Assembly (NCBI GenBank): GCA_028571685.1 | Contig: CM053140.1 | Span: 62,874,201-62,938,200, forward strand | Source of the DNA: Heterohyrax brucei | Lineage: Eukaryota; Chordata; Mammalia; Hyracoidea; Procaviidae | Reading direction: 5' to 3' | Length of the DNA stretch: 64,000 nucleotides | Shown: in pieces, positions 1 to 10,781 of the stretch | How the letters are laid out: the number at the start of each line of letters is the position of its first letter | Numbering within the stretch: position 1 is the stretch's first letter | The notes under the pieces: model-generated | The model's database searches: none | Seen by the model: only the letters and a program-made list of their open reading frames with translations | What the model was told of the DNA's origin: nothing | Made by a program: the position numbers and the translations under genes

Positions 1-92
1 AGTCTTTATGGAAGCAGACTGACATGTCTTTCTCCTGTCAACCTTTTGATTAGCAGCCAAGCACTGAGCTACTGGGCCACCACAGCTCCTCT
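1..92 (-). mobile_element. AfroSINE fragment cut by the window edge
   Basis: Read on the minus strand this is the tRNA-like head and middle of an AfroSINE. The plus strand shows the reverse complement of the B-box side (near 46-92, ending in the ccaccac motif). The segment with 'tggaagcag' is shared with the SINE at 51,250-51,452, so both belong to the longer subfamily. The rest lies outside the window. Confidence 0.7.
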
Positions 93-359
93 CTTATCAG
101 ATTCTGGGCTTCTTGACTGGAGCCGGAGGGGAGGATCATTCGTTACTTAACATTCTCCATCCATACCGCCACCACCTTAGTGCAGGCCACCCTGCCTTCT
201 CGCCTGGACTCGGACTGTACTGCTGACACTTGCACTTCCTTCTGCTCATGACAGCCAGAGGGAGCTTTGCAGAAGTCAGAGCATAATGCAGGACATCTGA
301 GACAGTGTCTGCAGTAGAACACTACTTTTGAGAGGTTGGCCAAGGTAGAGGTACTTGTG

Positions 360-600
360 AAGCCAGTCAGTCACTAAAGATGGAAGAAGTATGTAGAGCA
401 CTGAAAGAGAATCACATCACAAAAGCCAACAAAATCGAGTTGCAAGAAAGAGGGCATGATCACCAGTGTCAAATGCAGCGAGAAGATAAGGGCTGAAAGC
501 GACCCACTGGATTTGGCAAATAGCATATGAAGCCGAGTGTAAATGTAGATAGATAAGTTTGTTAGTGGTAGAGAGGTACAGAGGGTGTTAGGACAGATCA
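360..600 (-). mobile_element. L2 LINE relic
   Basis: The stretch around 430-520 aligns by eye to about 57,300-57,420, which sits inside a long minus-strand L2. Both read in the same direction, so this is an ancient L2 remnant on the minus strand. Edges are approximate. Confidence 0.5.
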
Positions 601-744
601 TGCTTGTTGACTTCAAATTTTAAAAAGTAGACAAGGTTTGTCTCCTGAAAGTAAAAAGACAAGCAGATAAAAAAGGGACTTGACAGAAGAGTCAGGTTCT
701 GGGACAGTTACTGCAGGTAAGGAGAGCAGAAGAAAATTAGGTAC

Positions 745-1089
745 TCAAAAGACTTGTTGTAGGGGTGGTACTAAGGTTGGGAAATTAACAGTAGGGCCAA
801 TGAGCAACGTGACTTTTTCCTTCAGTATATAGTGTATACACACACAGACACACACATAACCTCCAATGGGAGGAGGACACAGAGGAAAGCAGATCACAGC
901 ACCATCTCTAAGTTGAGTCTTAGGGGCAATGTGTAATAAGTAATGGGTACAAAGGAAGAGAGAAGTCAGGTGGTCCAGGATGTGACAGGAAGGAAACAAG
1001 GGCAGGGAAGCACCCAAAGACCAAGAAAAAACGGAAACAGCAACAGACTGACAGTGTCTGTGAAGTTTCCCCACCACCCTCTCAGCTCT
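745..1089. other. Unassigned sequence with a small CA tract
   Basis: No gene or clear repeat family is recognised. A short interrupted CA tract lies near 838-857. Open frames here have no recognisable domain. Confidence 0.4.
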
Positions 1090-1240
1090 TATAAGAGCAG
1101 CTAATGCTTATACAGTACTCAGAATTGTACTAAGTGCTTTACATATGTTATCATACATTAATATTACTCTCATTTTACTAATGAGGAATTAAGGACTAAA
1201 AACATTAAATAACTTGCTTAAGTTTATATAAAAGTACCAA
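1090..1240 (-). mobile_element. MIR SINE relic
   Basis: The order 'agtgctttacat', 'cattttac.aatgagga', 'aacttgctta' is the reverse complement of the MIR core and 3' part. It is ancient and diverged. Confidence 0.6.
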
Positions 1241-1889
1241 AAGATAGAAATTAAGTTTTTTTCTTTCCAACTAAAGAGTTGCCAAAGTCAGAAACAACAC
1301 CTATCTCCTTGCTTCAAATTGGGATGTCCACCGGGGACAAAGATGAATGACTGACCAACTTTATATTTTTAATGAATTACAGTAGGACCAACTTTTAGCA
1401 CAGCACTCAACATTCAGCATTCACTCAACTTTTGCAGAATGACTGTCAGGTTCCTTTCAGGAGATAGCTCAGCAGGAAGCAAGCTCCTTTGGGGCTTGTT
1501 TTATTAAACCTCTTCCACTAAGCATCTCTTTCAGACCTCATCAACAACATAAAGCTGCACAGAGTCACTGATTTGCTGGCCTGTATACAAGAGGCTGGTT
1601 CAGGAGTATCCAGGCTGGGGAGGAATGAAAATACTCCCAGGGTAGAAGGCTAATTTTACTGAGGCCAATAAGCTTCCTGGAGTTCACCCTGAAGCAGGAA
1701 TCACCCTAGCTGCTTGAGAAAAACAGTAATTAACCTTTCCCACAATTCAGTGGTGGTTTTTGACAAACCAGCATGGAATGAAACAAGAACACACACCGGC
1801 ATTCTCTACCGGCAACACCAAGCCTCACTCATCCTTGCAGGAATTGTTTAGTTAGCCATTCAAGGACCTCTGCTCTCTGTCCATCCATC
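1241..1889. other. Unassigned unique-looking sequence
   Basis: I see no gene, RNA or clear repeat here. If the BSDC1 assignment is right, this stretch is BSDC1 intron 2. Confidence 0.4.
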
Positions 1890-2265
1890 TTCTTTCCCCC
1901 TAACCTCTTTTATAAACTCCTCACTAGGGCAGAACTCATGAGTCACCAGTGTCAGCCTGGGTTCTTGCTGTTCATCCTGTCCAGGCAACGTTAGCCTCAT
2001 CAGGTTCCTTCCCCAGGGAGGTCTTCCCTGGTGTGTTCTCGACTATCCAGACTAAATAAGATGCACCTTATCTGTACTTGCTTTGACAGTACTTACCGCA
2101 ACTGAAATTAAGTAGCTTATTTGTTTGACTTTTTCGTTAATGGCTGTCTCCCCACTAGACTGTCAGCTTTGTAAGGCCCAGAATAGCCTGAGTCTTGTTA
2201 AGGTCTGTCCCCTTAGGACTCGTCCGAGTGCTGTCTGTGGTATATACTCTATATCTGAATGACTA
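1890..2265 (+). mobile_element. L2 LINE 3' end
   Basis: The sequence passes through the 'ggtcttccctg' and 'ccccactagactgt' landmarks of the L2 3' end and stops at a tail near 2,265. It lies inside BSDC1 intron 2 on the opposite strand to the gene. Confidence 0.55.
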
Positions 2266-2614
2266 AAAGAAAAAGTTTTGCCATTAATCCTTTTTTCCTT
2301 TAAAGCCTAGGTCAAATTCTCTCTTTTCCGCGATGAAGTCCTGAATTTTCAGACTTGGAATAAATCGCTCCTTGCTACGGATTCCTACGAAAGGGTCGTT
2401 CCTGCCATAAACTCATCTTCCTGTCGCCGGTCTAGTACACACTGATCCCCGTCGGGGTCTGTCCCGCCGTACACCGGCAAGCGCTAAAAGCAGGGCTCAG
2501 GTCGGCCTCCACCCTAAGCCCCGGCGCTCACACAGGGAGGACTGGGGCCGGGGACCAAGCTGCAATGAGACAGCGCGGGGCCTGCAAAGAAAGAAGGGCG
2601 CCGGCCCGGCTTAC

Positions 2615-2675
2615 CTTCTCCTTGACTGCTTGGTAGCTCTGCTGCAGCCAGCTCCGCCACCAGCCCACGTCCTCC
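2615..2675 (-). CDS. BSDC1: BSDC1 coding exon 2
   Basis: This 61-base minus-strand exon encodes the 20 residues starting E-D-V-G-W-W-R-S-W-L and ending K-E-K, which match the start of human BSDC1 as I know it. A good acceptor (pyrimidine tract then CACAG, AG at 2676-2677) precedes it. A good donor, AAG|GTAAGC (GT at 2613-2614), follows it. Its first base completes a glycine codon begun in exon 1. BSDC1 is a BSD-domain protein of poorly known function. Only the N-terminus is here: the BSD domain and all later exons lie off the left edge, since no continuation is seen in 1-2,600. Confidence 0.92.
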
Positions 2676-2928
2676 CTGTGGAAGACAGACACATCGGGTG
2701 GCCCTGCGGGACGAACTCTGCTCGCCCAGCGATTGGGCCTCAGTTTCCCCGAGATGGGGGTGGAGGCTTCGCAGACTGCTTCCCGGTCCCTCACGCTGCG
2801 ACTCCATCCACCCTTCCAGCTCTGCCCACACCCGGTCAACTTCCTGTTCTCCACTGGGACCCCGGCCCAGCACCCCAACCCTGACAGATTTCAGGCCCCA
2901 ACGCCCCGAAGCCAGACGACGGGCTCAC

Positions 2929-2939
2929 CCTTCCGCCAT
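2929..2939 (-). CDS. BSDC1: BSDC1 coding exon 1 (start codon and first codons)
   Basis: The minus strand reads ATG GCG GAA GG followed by the donor GTGAGC (GT at 2927-2928), so exon 1 contributes only 11 coding bases. Joined to exon 2 across a 253-base intron it gives M-A-E-G-E-D-V, the expected BSDC1 N-terminus, and both splice sites agree in phase. The ATG sits inside a YY1-type motif (plus strand 2931-2943). The 5' UTR extends rightward into the CpG island, with its start not determined. The start is chosen on splice phase plus family match. Confidence 0.9.
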
Positions 2940-2943
2940 CTTG
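2931..2943 (-). promoter_or_regulatory. BSDC1: YY1-type motif overlapping the BSDC1 ATG
   Basis: The minus strand reads CAAGATGGCGGAA, close to the YY1 consensus AAGATGGCGGC. YY1 sites at the start codon are common in housekeeping CpG promoters. Binding is inferred from the motif only. Confidence 0.6.
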
Positions 2944-2977
2944 CCCGCCTGACATCACCAGTATTTACCGACCTTTG

Positions 2978-2986
2978 ACTTCCGGC
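2978..2986 (-). promoter_or_regulatory. BSDC1: ETS/GABP-type site upstream of BSDC1
   Basis: The plus strand ACTTCCGGC is a perfect reverse complement of the CCGGAAGT ETS core. It lies about 40 bases upstream of the BSDC1 start codon, a usual place for GABPA/ELK sites in TATA-less promoters. Confidence 0.5.
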
Positions 2987-3450
2987 ACGGCCCCACCCCC
3001 CCAGTGCCGCCCCGGAGTGCTCGGCCCAATCCGCGCAAGGGCACCGCCCCCAGCCCAGTTTCCACCCGGCTGCATCTTTACGCCTCCCGTTACAGAGTGC
3101 GCTCGCGTCTTTGTCCCGATTTCGCCCTGAAATTGCTTCTTGAATACTCTGTGTCTAATCCTAATTCAGCCCTAGTTTTAGGCCTACCCGAAGCGTTGGC
3201 TCAACTGCCACCAGCCGCAAATCTTTTTTGAGTTGTAGAAACGCTAATGTCCGGTACGGTGTCCGATAGGGGACAGAATCCACCAGCTGGCCTGAGCGGC
3301 GGAGAAATGCTAACAAAAGAAGGAAGAGAGGGCGCTCGAACTTCGGGATCCCAGGGCGCTGGGCTAGGACCGCCCCCCTTTGTGAAACCTAGCCGCGTAG
3401 CAGCGGCTAATTCAAGTAGCGCAGACTGCAGGGCTCCAGCCTAGGGTTTG

Positions 3451-3849
3451 AAAGTGTGTGGTGAAAAATTCAGAGGTACTTAAAAGCAGCCCCTTGGGAG
3501 GCTCCCGGGATATTAGGGAGACATCCACATTCAGTTACTTCAACTGTCGGCGACCCAGCTCAGAACTGTGCGAGCTGAGTGGTCAAAAGAAATCTGAAGA
3601 CCCCCGGGAGGAGAGAGATTAAATTGGATTGAGTTTCATATGCAGATTGAGAGATGAGAACTTTCTGAGTCGACAACAACGGGTTGGGTTTGGTTGGTTT
3701 GGTTCTAGAGGAGGACACGCTTCCATCGCCTCATCTACTAATCCAGCTGCATCTGCTCACGTACTTTGCCTCCTACAAGGATACACTTAGCTAAGGTCAG
3801 ACCCTCCAGTGAGAACTAGATGTCATCCTCTTCGGTCAATTTAAGATTG
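3451..3849. other. Unassigned flank of the BSDC1 promoter
   Basis: CpG density falls off and I recognise no gene or repeat. A TTGG-rich stretch lies near 3,684-3,704. Confidence 0.35.
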
Positions 3850-4390
3850 TAGCTCTGGTAATCTACCCTCTCCTGCTCCTCCGTTTTTTTTTTTTTTTCT
3901 TCTCTTTACAGGATTATTTCTGTCATACATGCTGTTATTTCTCCCACCTTAAAAACAAAAACAACTCTCTTGACCCAGCAACATTTCCCTATCCTCCTTT
4001 ACAACAAAATTGGAGTTACTTATACAGTGCTACCTTTTCCAACGCCCCTCTTATTCAAACTTACTTTAATCAGGTTCTTCGTTGCCAAGGGCAACGGCCA
4101 CTTTTCAGACCTCATCTTGAACCCTCAGCATCTTACTTGACACGGTTGGTCACTTTGTCCTCCTTTAAACACTTTCTTCACTTGACTTCAGGACACTGCC
4201 TTCCAGGCTTTCTTTCTGCTTCACTGGTAGCTCTTCTCGGTGTTTTTTGCTGTTTCCTCATCAACCTTTTGATGCTGGATTGTTTTAATGTTCAGTCTTT
4301 GACCCTCTTCTGTTCACTTCTAGTCATTTCTCAGGTGATCTCAAGGCCCGTGGTTTTTAAATGCCGTCTAAACAGACAAACAAACAAAAA

Positions 4391-4540
4391 AGCCCCAAAC
4401 CCACTGCCATCAATTCCAACTCACAGCGACCCTATAGGACAGAGTAGAGTTGCCCCATAGTTTCCAAGGACTGCCTGGTGGATTTGAATTTCTGACCTTC
4501 AGGTTAGCGGTCGTAGCACTTAACCACTATGCCACCATGT
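4391..4540 (-). mobile_element. AfroSINE
   Basis: On the plus strand the element runs tail first: 'actgccatcaattcc', 'gaccctataggacagagtag', then the tRNA-like head 'aaccactatgccacc'. An A-rich tail lies to its left. It is inserted in L2. Confidence 0.85.
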
Positions 4541-4621
4541 ATATTCTGGCAACTCCGGATTTTCTCTCCGTTTTACACATCTCACTGCTAAATTCATTAT
4601 CTCTTTTTGGATCCATAATTA

Positions 4622-4778
4622 TTGTTGTTAGGTGCTGTTGAGTCTATTCTGACTCATGGCAACTCTATAGGACTGAGTAGAACTACTTCATATGGCTTCT
4701 AAGAAGCAGCTGGTGTATTTGAGTTGCTGACTTTTACGGTTAGCAGCCAAGCTTTTAACCACTAAGCCACCAGGGCTT
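4622..4778 (-). mobile_element. AfroSINE with an RTE-like tail
   Basis: A minus-strand SINE whose tail reads 'tgttgttaggtgctgttgagt' on the plus strand, very like the 3' terminus of the RTE copies at 5,655 and 30,178. The head ends 'ccaccagggct'. Confidence 0.8.
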
Positions 4779-5310
4779 TAATAGGCATATTAAAGTCAAC
4801 ATGTCCCCAGACAAACACCTAATATTATCTACCTCAACTTCCTGCAAAAGTTTCCTTTCTATAAATGTCAACCTCATTGTTGCTGGTTGCTCAAGCCTAA
4901 AACCTGAGACTCTCACTTCTTTTCATACTCTAAAGTGGATCCCGCGTGGCAACAAATCACCAAACCTGGAAGTAGAGAATGCTGTGGGAGGGATGGCTGG
5001 TATCAGAATTGGTGCGAGGATTGGAAAGTAGAGGTGTATCTAACCTCTACCCTATAGGAATCAGCTCTGGGCTAATCCTGACCTGATCCCTAAGAATCTT
5101 AGACAATTTTTGACACTACTGGTAATGCAGTACATCAGGAGTAGATGCAAATACCAGTTAGGAGGCTGGTTTTACAGGCCTGTCTACTCCAGATGGCTCT
5201 CTCTTTAATATAAAACCAGAATCCCTTACTTAACACCTCCACTGCTATCATGTGGGTACAAGCCACCACCATTTCTCACCTGGTTAACTGAAAGAGTCTC
5301 CTAACTGGTG

Positions 5311-5651
5311 AGCTGGCTGCATATATAAGCAAACTCCTTGTCAACTTCAAGGCATGGCCCTCTCAGCAGGGCCACAAACTGGCTGACCCTATTGGTGGAC
5401 CATAGTCACTTAATTTGCGTAGTCATAGTATATTGACCAATCCTTGCAAGGTGCATAAATTGGAGCAATTACAGGGCAGGCTGCAGCCCAAAAGCCAGAC
5501 AAAAAGTATTAAATCATCCAGTTATTTACAATTTACTGAGGAAATGCCCAACTCCTGGGTAGAAAAGTAGGGCAAAGGGGGAAAAAATCTTTCAAGCTGT
5601 TTTTCCGAAGAAACAAAGCAAAAGGTAACATAAAGCAATCGATTTCACTAT
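5311..5651. other. Unassigned sequence
   Basis: No gene or clear repeat is seen. Part of it may be old retroelement sequence. Confidence 0.3.
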
Positions 5652-6115
5652 ACTTGTTGTTAGGTGCTGTCAAGTCAGCTCTGACTTATAGCTATCCTAT
5701 GTACAACAGAGCAAAACACTGCCCAGTGCTGCACCCTGCCCACAACACTGTCTGCTTCAGCCCATCGCTGCGGCCGCTGGGTCAGTGCACCTTGCTGGTC
5801 TTCCTCTTTTTCACCGACCCTCTACCAAGCACCATGTCTTTCTCCAGGGACTGATCCCTCCTGATATAATGTCCAAAGTATGTGAGACATAGTCTTGCTG
5901 TCCTTGTTTCTGAGAAACACTGTGGTTGTACTTCATCCAACACAGATCTGTTCCTTCTTTTGGTGGTCCATTTTCTATTCAATATTCTTCTCCAACACCA
6001 CAATTCAAAGGCATCAATTCTTCTGTCTTATTCATTGTCCAGCTTTTTTTGCATGCATATAATATGTTTGAAAATACCACAGCTTGGGTCAGGCACACCT
6101 TAGCCTTCAAGGTAG
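5652..6115 (-). mobile_element. RTE/BovB LINE, 3' part (left half of a split element)
   Basis: The minus strand encodes fragments of the RTE C-terminal region (W-C-W-R-R, then a Y-F-G-H motif) and ends leftward in the RTE 3' terminus near 5,655. At 6,112-6,115 the RTE breaks off at the 'cttcaaggt' position. The matching continuation of the RTE appears at 24,896, beyond the second LTR, so 5,652-6,115 and 24,896-26,885 look like one element split by a provirus. Confidence 0.8.
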
Positions 6116-6644
6116 TGTTATCAGAAAAAACCCGGTCACAGGCTTGTACTACCTGTCACTAATAAGCTAAAAACAGAGACAGGGATTAAATCTCTTAAGG
6201 TCACTTTATTCAGATTGGCTGTTACCTGAGAAGATAGTCGGTTGGTACCCTGAAAAGTATCTTAGTATCTTAACATTTCAGTCCAGTTTTACAGTTTTAT
6301 GGAAGTGTTTAGGGAAGGGAAGTGGGGTATGCAGTGGGTGTTCAGAAGAGGATAGGTTGGTGGAGAAACAGTTACTTTGTTTCAAGACAAGTTGTCCTTG
6401 ATGTCTGGAGATTGGCTGCTTTTTCCTAGGAACTGTGTTGCTTATCGGGATAGTGAGATGCAACTTGAGGTCACTCTGGTCAGTGGTCAAGAATAACCTG
6501 GGAAAACAATCTCAAAATCTTTACGACTACCAGTCAGAAAGGAGGTTATAATTTTCTTCATGTGTCAACATTCCTAGGCAAAATAGGAGGTTTAAGTTTT
6601 AAGAAACTAGCTTAAGAACTTTTATACAGCTATTAAGCCTGTCA
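6116..6644 (-). mobile_element. LTR 1: 3' LTR of a class I ERV (minus strand)
   Basis: This 529-base element has TG...CA ends and two relatives in the window (24,376-24,895 and about 33,848-34,377). On the minus strand a TATA-like box is followed about 110 bases later by AATAAA (plus strand near 6,208), so U3-R-U5 reads on the minus strand. The left flank 'gtag' (6112-6115) matches 'gtaa' right of LTR 2 with one mismatch, and both flanks are RTE sequence. LTR 1 and LTR 2 differ at many positions, so the insertion is old. Confidence 0.75.
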
Positions 6645-6654
6645 ATCCCCAGTC

Positions 6655-7980
6655 AGTATTATGAGTCCTGACAATGAAGTTCACGAACTTGCCGCGTTGT
6701 GCTTACGTTCACAGCAGTGTATGAACACCTTGGTAAGGTTTTATTACTTCAGTATATCAGTGTCTCACAGCTGTGTACATGTCGATGTGTGGCAGTGTCT
6801 TGCTGAGTGGCATTCGTTATTGTGTGTTTTTGTATGCTGTTGCAAGAATGTCAGAGCTTGAATTAGAGCAACAAACAAACATTAAATTTCTTCTTAAACT
6901 TGGCCACAGTGGAAGTGAAATCAGGGACATGTTAGTCCAAGTTTCTGGGGATAATACCCTGAAGAAAATGGCAGTGTACACATGGATTAAACATTTTTTT
7001 CTGAGGTGAGAGGAAGCATTACTGATGAAGAGATGTTGGGGAGGCCAGTAACAAGCAGAATTGATGAAAACATTGCAAAAATTCATTGAATTGTGTGTCA
7101 GAATCATCAGTTAACTGTAAGAAGCATAGCCGACCAAGTAAACATTGATAGAGAAACAGGAAAATTTTAACTGAAAATCTTCGCATGACAAAGTGTGTGC
7201 AAAAGTGGTCCCAAAGGAGCTCACTGATAAACAAAAGCAAAGCAGAGTCTGAGTTTGCCAAGACCTTTTGGAGAGGCAAGATGATGTTTTGGGCTGTATT
7301 ATCACCAGTGATGAAACATGGGTATACCAATAAGACACTGAAATAAAGTGTCAAAGTGCACAATGGCAGTCAACCAATGCTCCATGACCAAAAAAGTTCT
7401 TTCGTTCCTAATCAAGAGTCAAAATGATGTTGCTAACCTTATTTGATTAATATCAGAGGAATTGTTGATTATGAATTTGTACTTACTGGACAAGCAGTTA
7501 ACCAAGTTTACTATTTGGAAGTGCTGAAAAGCTGGCATTAAAAAGACAGAAACAACCTGAACTTTTCACCAACAACTCACAGCTTTTGCATCACAACAAC
7601 GCACCAGCTCACATGGCACTGTCTGTGAGGGAGTTTTTAGACAGTGAACAAATAACTGTATTGGAACACCTTACCTACTCACCTAATCTGGCTCCCGGTG
7701 ACTTTTCTTTACCCAAAGATAAAGGAAATACTGAAAGGAGGACATTTTGATGACATTCAGGACATAAAGGGTACTACAATGACAGCTCTGATGGCCATTC
7801 CAGAAAAAGAGTTCCAAAATTGCTTTGAAGTGTGGACTAGGTACTGGTGTTGGTGCATAGCTTCCCAAAGGGCATACTTCGAAGCTGACTGTAGTGATAT
7901 TCAGCAATGAGGTGTGTAGCATTTTTCCTAGGATGAATTCATGAAGTTAATTGTCAGACCTCATATATCTCGTATCTGTG
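6655..7980 (+). mobile_element. Mariner-type DNA transposon copy
   Basis: This surrounds a decayed mariner transposase (6,848-7,910). Terminal inverted repeats were not identified with confidence, so the outer limits are estimates. It lies just inside LTR 1 of the ERV, so it inserted after the provirus. Confidence 0.7.
6848..7910 (+). pseudogene. Mariner transposase pseudogene
   Basis: The frame opens M-S-E-L-E-L-E-Q-Q and shows the N-terminal helix-turn-helix region of mariner (K-F-L-L-K-L-G-H-S-G-S-E-I-R). The second half, after a G-R-P-V-T linker, contains D-E-T-W-V, H-H-N-N-A-P-A-H and Y-S-P-N-L-A-P motifs. Mariner transposases cut DNA with a D,D34D triad. The first D survives in D-E-T-W, but the second and third are read as N here. 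Several in-frame stops and frameshifts break the protein, for example after H-F-F-L-R and near 7,088. It is dead. A close Tc1 relative is excluded by the H-H-N-N-A-P-A-H and S-P-N-L-A-P context. Confidence 0.9.
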
Positions 7981-9420
7981 AGATCACTTCATTGTGAAAG
8001 TAATCTTCTTGGGTTTTAGTATGTTTCTTTGGATCAAATATAGCCATCTATTTCATTTTCTACTTGTTGAAATTTTTTAACACAGAGGTTAATTATGTAC
8101 CTGACTAACTCATATCCTATCTCTGTAGCCAATACTATTATTGATAAGGACATCAGCCTGTCTTTAATAATTTCCCATAATCTTTAAGGCAACCAAGAGA
8201 ACATTTTTCATCCAGTTAGTTAATGCTGGTATTAAAGGAGTGTGAGTTTTAATAGTGTGCTCTATCTACTTCTCTGGTATTCCCATTGGAAAGGACAAGT
8301 AGTGGTCAAAGTGGGACTTTCTGTGCATGCCCTTGGAGTTGGTTTCATCTGAAAAATAACTTTGAGGAAGTTTACACAATTGTTTGGGGACTTATCTCAC
8401 TGCCCCAGGATGTAATTAATCTTGGATCTTTTTATCTCTTATTGTTGGTTGATAGTTTTGGTCGCATTGTTTACAGAAGCCCTCGGGTTCCCTGTCTTGC
8501 TCCTGACTGTTGACTCAAAAGAAGTGCTGCGTCTTTGATAGGCTTTTTATTGTACATTTTCCCGCAGACTATTTTGTTTGCCTCAACTCCCCCTGAGAGA
8601 TTTCATACTCGTAATTTTTTATGGGAACGTGGATGGAGGTCTCTTTTTCTGTATCTGATTCATGCTGAATAGTGAAGTACGCCTACTTGTTTGAGTATAA
8701 ATCCCTTGCTGACAATGTTAATGATTTATAAGGGGCAGGATGACCATTACTAGGTATCAGTTAGGACCTATGGAATATCATTCACTTTAATTGGAACTGT
8801 TGTAAACTGGAAGATATAAATCATAATTTTTAAAAAATCTTATTGTAGATGAGGTTATTGAAGAAGACTACGTAGAGAGACAGGATGAGACCCAACCTTC
8901 GGAGAGTTGTATAGAGTTAATTATTTACAGGATCTTAAAACCTGATCCAGTGACAGAATAAATATATTTACATTTAGGCTTATTTTGGAAACTCAGGGCT
9001 TTGTTTCCTCTTTTTCTACTTCCTCTTTATCTTTTTTCAGTTTCTTTTTATTCCTCCTTCCTCTATGCTTTTTTTCCTTCTCGCTATTTTACCTCTGACT
9101 TTTTCCTTCTTCATTTTTATCTCTCCATTTTTTTCCTCACTCTCCTTTGAAATAGCCAGCTGCAGATGCATGAGGGTTTCCTAAGTGGAGAACTCACATT
9201 AAAACAATTAGCTTACAGGTAGTGTTTTAATTTTAATGATGTTATTCTGGTTTACAATAGCATAGTTTTTTCCTATGCTAACATCCTAAACTTTTGATGC
9301 AACCTGACTGAAAATATTTTTTGGTATATATTTTTCTGGCTCTTTAGTTTTTAAGATATTAATCAACAATATAAACAATTTTAAGTCCTCATTTCTTATA
9401 TTTGGCTGAGTTTTTAAATG
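7981..9420. other. Probable ERV interior, not decoded
   Basis: Between the mariner and the protease remnant only about 1.4 kb remains, too short for complete pol and env. I recognise no reverse transcriptase motif. A lysine-rich stretch on the minus strand near 9,000-9,150 may be ERV-derived. Confidence 0.35.
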
Positions 9421-9429
9421 TATTTATGT

Positions 9430-9700
9430 CCTTGGTTTACTTAGTAGTTTTTGTCCCAGCAACACAAGAGGGCATTCGGGGACGTTTAGAAAGGCTGTGA
9501 GCCCATCAGACATTCAGACATAAGAGTCAACTTCTTCATCTAGATTTCTTTTTTCTTTTTTTAAATTTAAGCCAGTAATTACCCAGTCCCTCTTATAGAG
9601 TGGGCCCACTGAGTAATTTAAGGTAGGGAAGGTGGCTCTCATGTCTAAGACAAATTCAATCTCCTTACCTTTTATGTTAAGTGTAACCTTAGTTCGCCTA
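9430..9700 (-). pseudogene. ERV protease remnant
   Basis: On the minus strand a segment near 9,580-9,690 resembles a retroviral aspartic protease: a V-T-L-x-I-x-G-K-x-I-E-F beta strand, the active-site position, and a later V-I-T-G. The catalytic D-T-G appears as D-M-R, so it is inactive. About 150 bases further on, a P-L-V-L-L-G-Q-K-L-L-S-K segment matches the conserved protease C-terminus of gammaretrovirus-like elements. It follows gag in the expected order. Confidence 0.65.
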
Positions 9701-9923
9701 CGGAGAAGCTGATGCTGTGGCTGGGAGCTCGATGGGTCTCAGGGCTCTGTCACTGGTTGGTCTCTTCAGACCCCTCTTCTGAGACAGTCATCATTCTTTC
9801 AGGAGTGACTGTCCATCTAGGCCTTTGGGGAAGTTAACTAGGTGTCCTGTTTCAAGCACTTAGGTCCCTCCACCTTTTAGTGGCCTCATTGTCAACAGTA
9901 CCTACATTAATCAGGGTCAATAC

Positions 9924-10330
9924 TCACAAGGAGTGCTCCAAAGAGATACAGCTAACAACTGGGCATTCCTTTTTTAATCTTTTTTCCTCTGTCTGCACAT
10001 TTCTGTTAATAAACATTTTAAAGGTCTCCTCTACCAGGTGGGAGAGTGGGGTCTGAGGTTCTATCTTGAGCTTTTGTAATTTTTGTCTTATGTCTAATGT
10101 GGACTGTGATATAAAATATATGGTCATAATGGCTTTCCCTTCTCTATTTACAGGGATTAGTACTGGTTTATGTTTTTAAGGATTTAGTGAGTTTAGTGAG
10201 AAAATCAACTGGGTCTTCTTTAGGTCCCTGGCTGAAAAAAGAGTTTGAGAGTGAGTCTTTACTTTCTTCTGTTTTTAATAAGAAAACTTATCCTGATCCT
10301 GACAGAGGGCTATAAAAGTCTGTACATATG
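9924..10330 (-). pseudogene. ERV gag (capsid) remnant
   Basis: The minus strand shows two adjoining capsid pieces in different frames: Q-G-P-K-E-D-P-V-D-F-L-T-K-L near 10,205-10,240, then S-Q-S-T-L-D-I-R-Q-K-L-Q-K-L near 10,065-10,110. These are the two best conserved capsid segments of class I (gammaretrovirus-like) gag. Stops and a frameshift separate them. No start codon or full matrix region was recognised, so only the second half of gag is visible. Confidence 0.8.
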
Positions 10331-10443
10331 GGATTTTTCTGCATTTGCCTTTGTTTACAAAACAGATTGAATTAAAAAAAAAAAAAAAGTAGCACCCAGA
10401 GTAAAATGGCTGGACTAGTTTATTGACTCAAAGTGGCTTCAAT

Positions 10444-10470
10444 AACCAGCTTATTATTATTATTATTATT
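10444..10470. repeat. ATT/TTA trinucleotide run
   Basis: About six to seven units of tta/att in a short microsatellite within ERV-like DNA. Confidence 0.8.
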
Positions 10471-10781
10471 CTCATAGTTTAAAAGGATATATATCCAAAG
10501 GCCAGTAGCCTGAGTGGGTTACCTAAATCTCCATGAAAGTCAGAAATTTAGATTTAGAAAAAAATTTTTTTTAGAAGTTTAAATTTTAGAAGAATAACAT
10601 ATATCTTTCATGGTTCCCTCTTTTGGACCATGATCTTACTATAGAATCTTTGATCAAAAATGTTTGATAAATGGTAATTGAACACCCCTAGGTTTTTTAA
10701 GATCTCAGACACCATACAGTGAACTAGAAAGTAGAGACTCTTTTAGGCTAATTATTTGAAATAACCAGTGAAGCCATGACC

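Larger units (their letters stand above)
2330..3450. promoter_or_regulatory. BSDC1: CpG-rich promoter region of BSDC1
   Basis: CpG density rises sharply from about 2,330 and falls after about 3,450, while flanking DNA is CpG-poor. The region contains BSDC1 coding exons 1 and 2 and intron 1. Upstream of the start codon on the minus strand lies a perfect ETS/GABP core (CCGGAAGT, plus-strand 2978-2985) and a CRE-like TGACATCA (2950-2957). A YY1-type AAGATGGCGG overlaps the initiator ATG. No TATA box is seen, which suits a housekeeping CpG promoter. The transcription start is probably 2,945-3,050, but sequence alone does not fix it. About 500 bases of island extend upstream, so divergent transcription is possible and untested. 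Confidence 0.8.
3850..5310 (+). mobile_element. L2 LINE, plus strand, interrupted by two SINEs
   Basis: Landmarks of the L2 3' coding part appear in order on the plus strand: the 'cacttcttcacttg' region near 4,170, 'cctttaaa'-type sequence near 4,350, 'gttgctcaagcc' near 4,885 and 'tctcctaactggt' near 5,295. Two AfroSINEs (4,391-4,540 and 4,622-4,778) interrupt it. No usable reading frame remains. Confidence 0.6.

Noticed and set aside
2514-2978. Several 80-119 codon frames around the BSDC1 promoter as separate genes
   Set aside because: They overlap the two short BSDC1 exons, read into introns, and exist only because of high GC. The spliced exons explain the conserved part.
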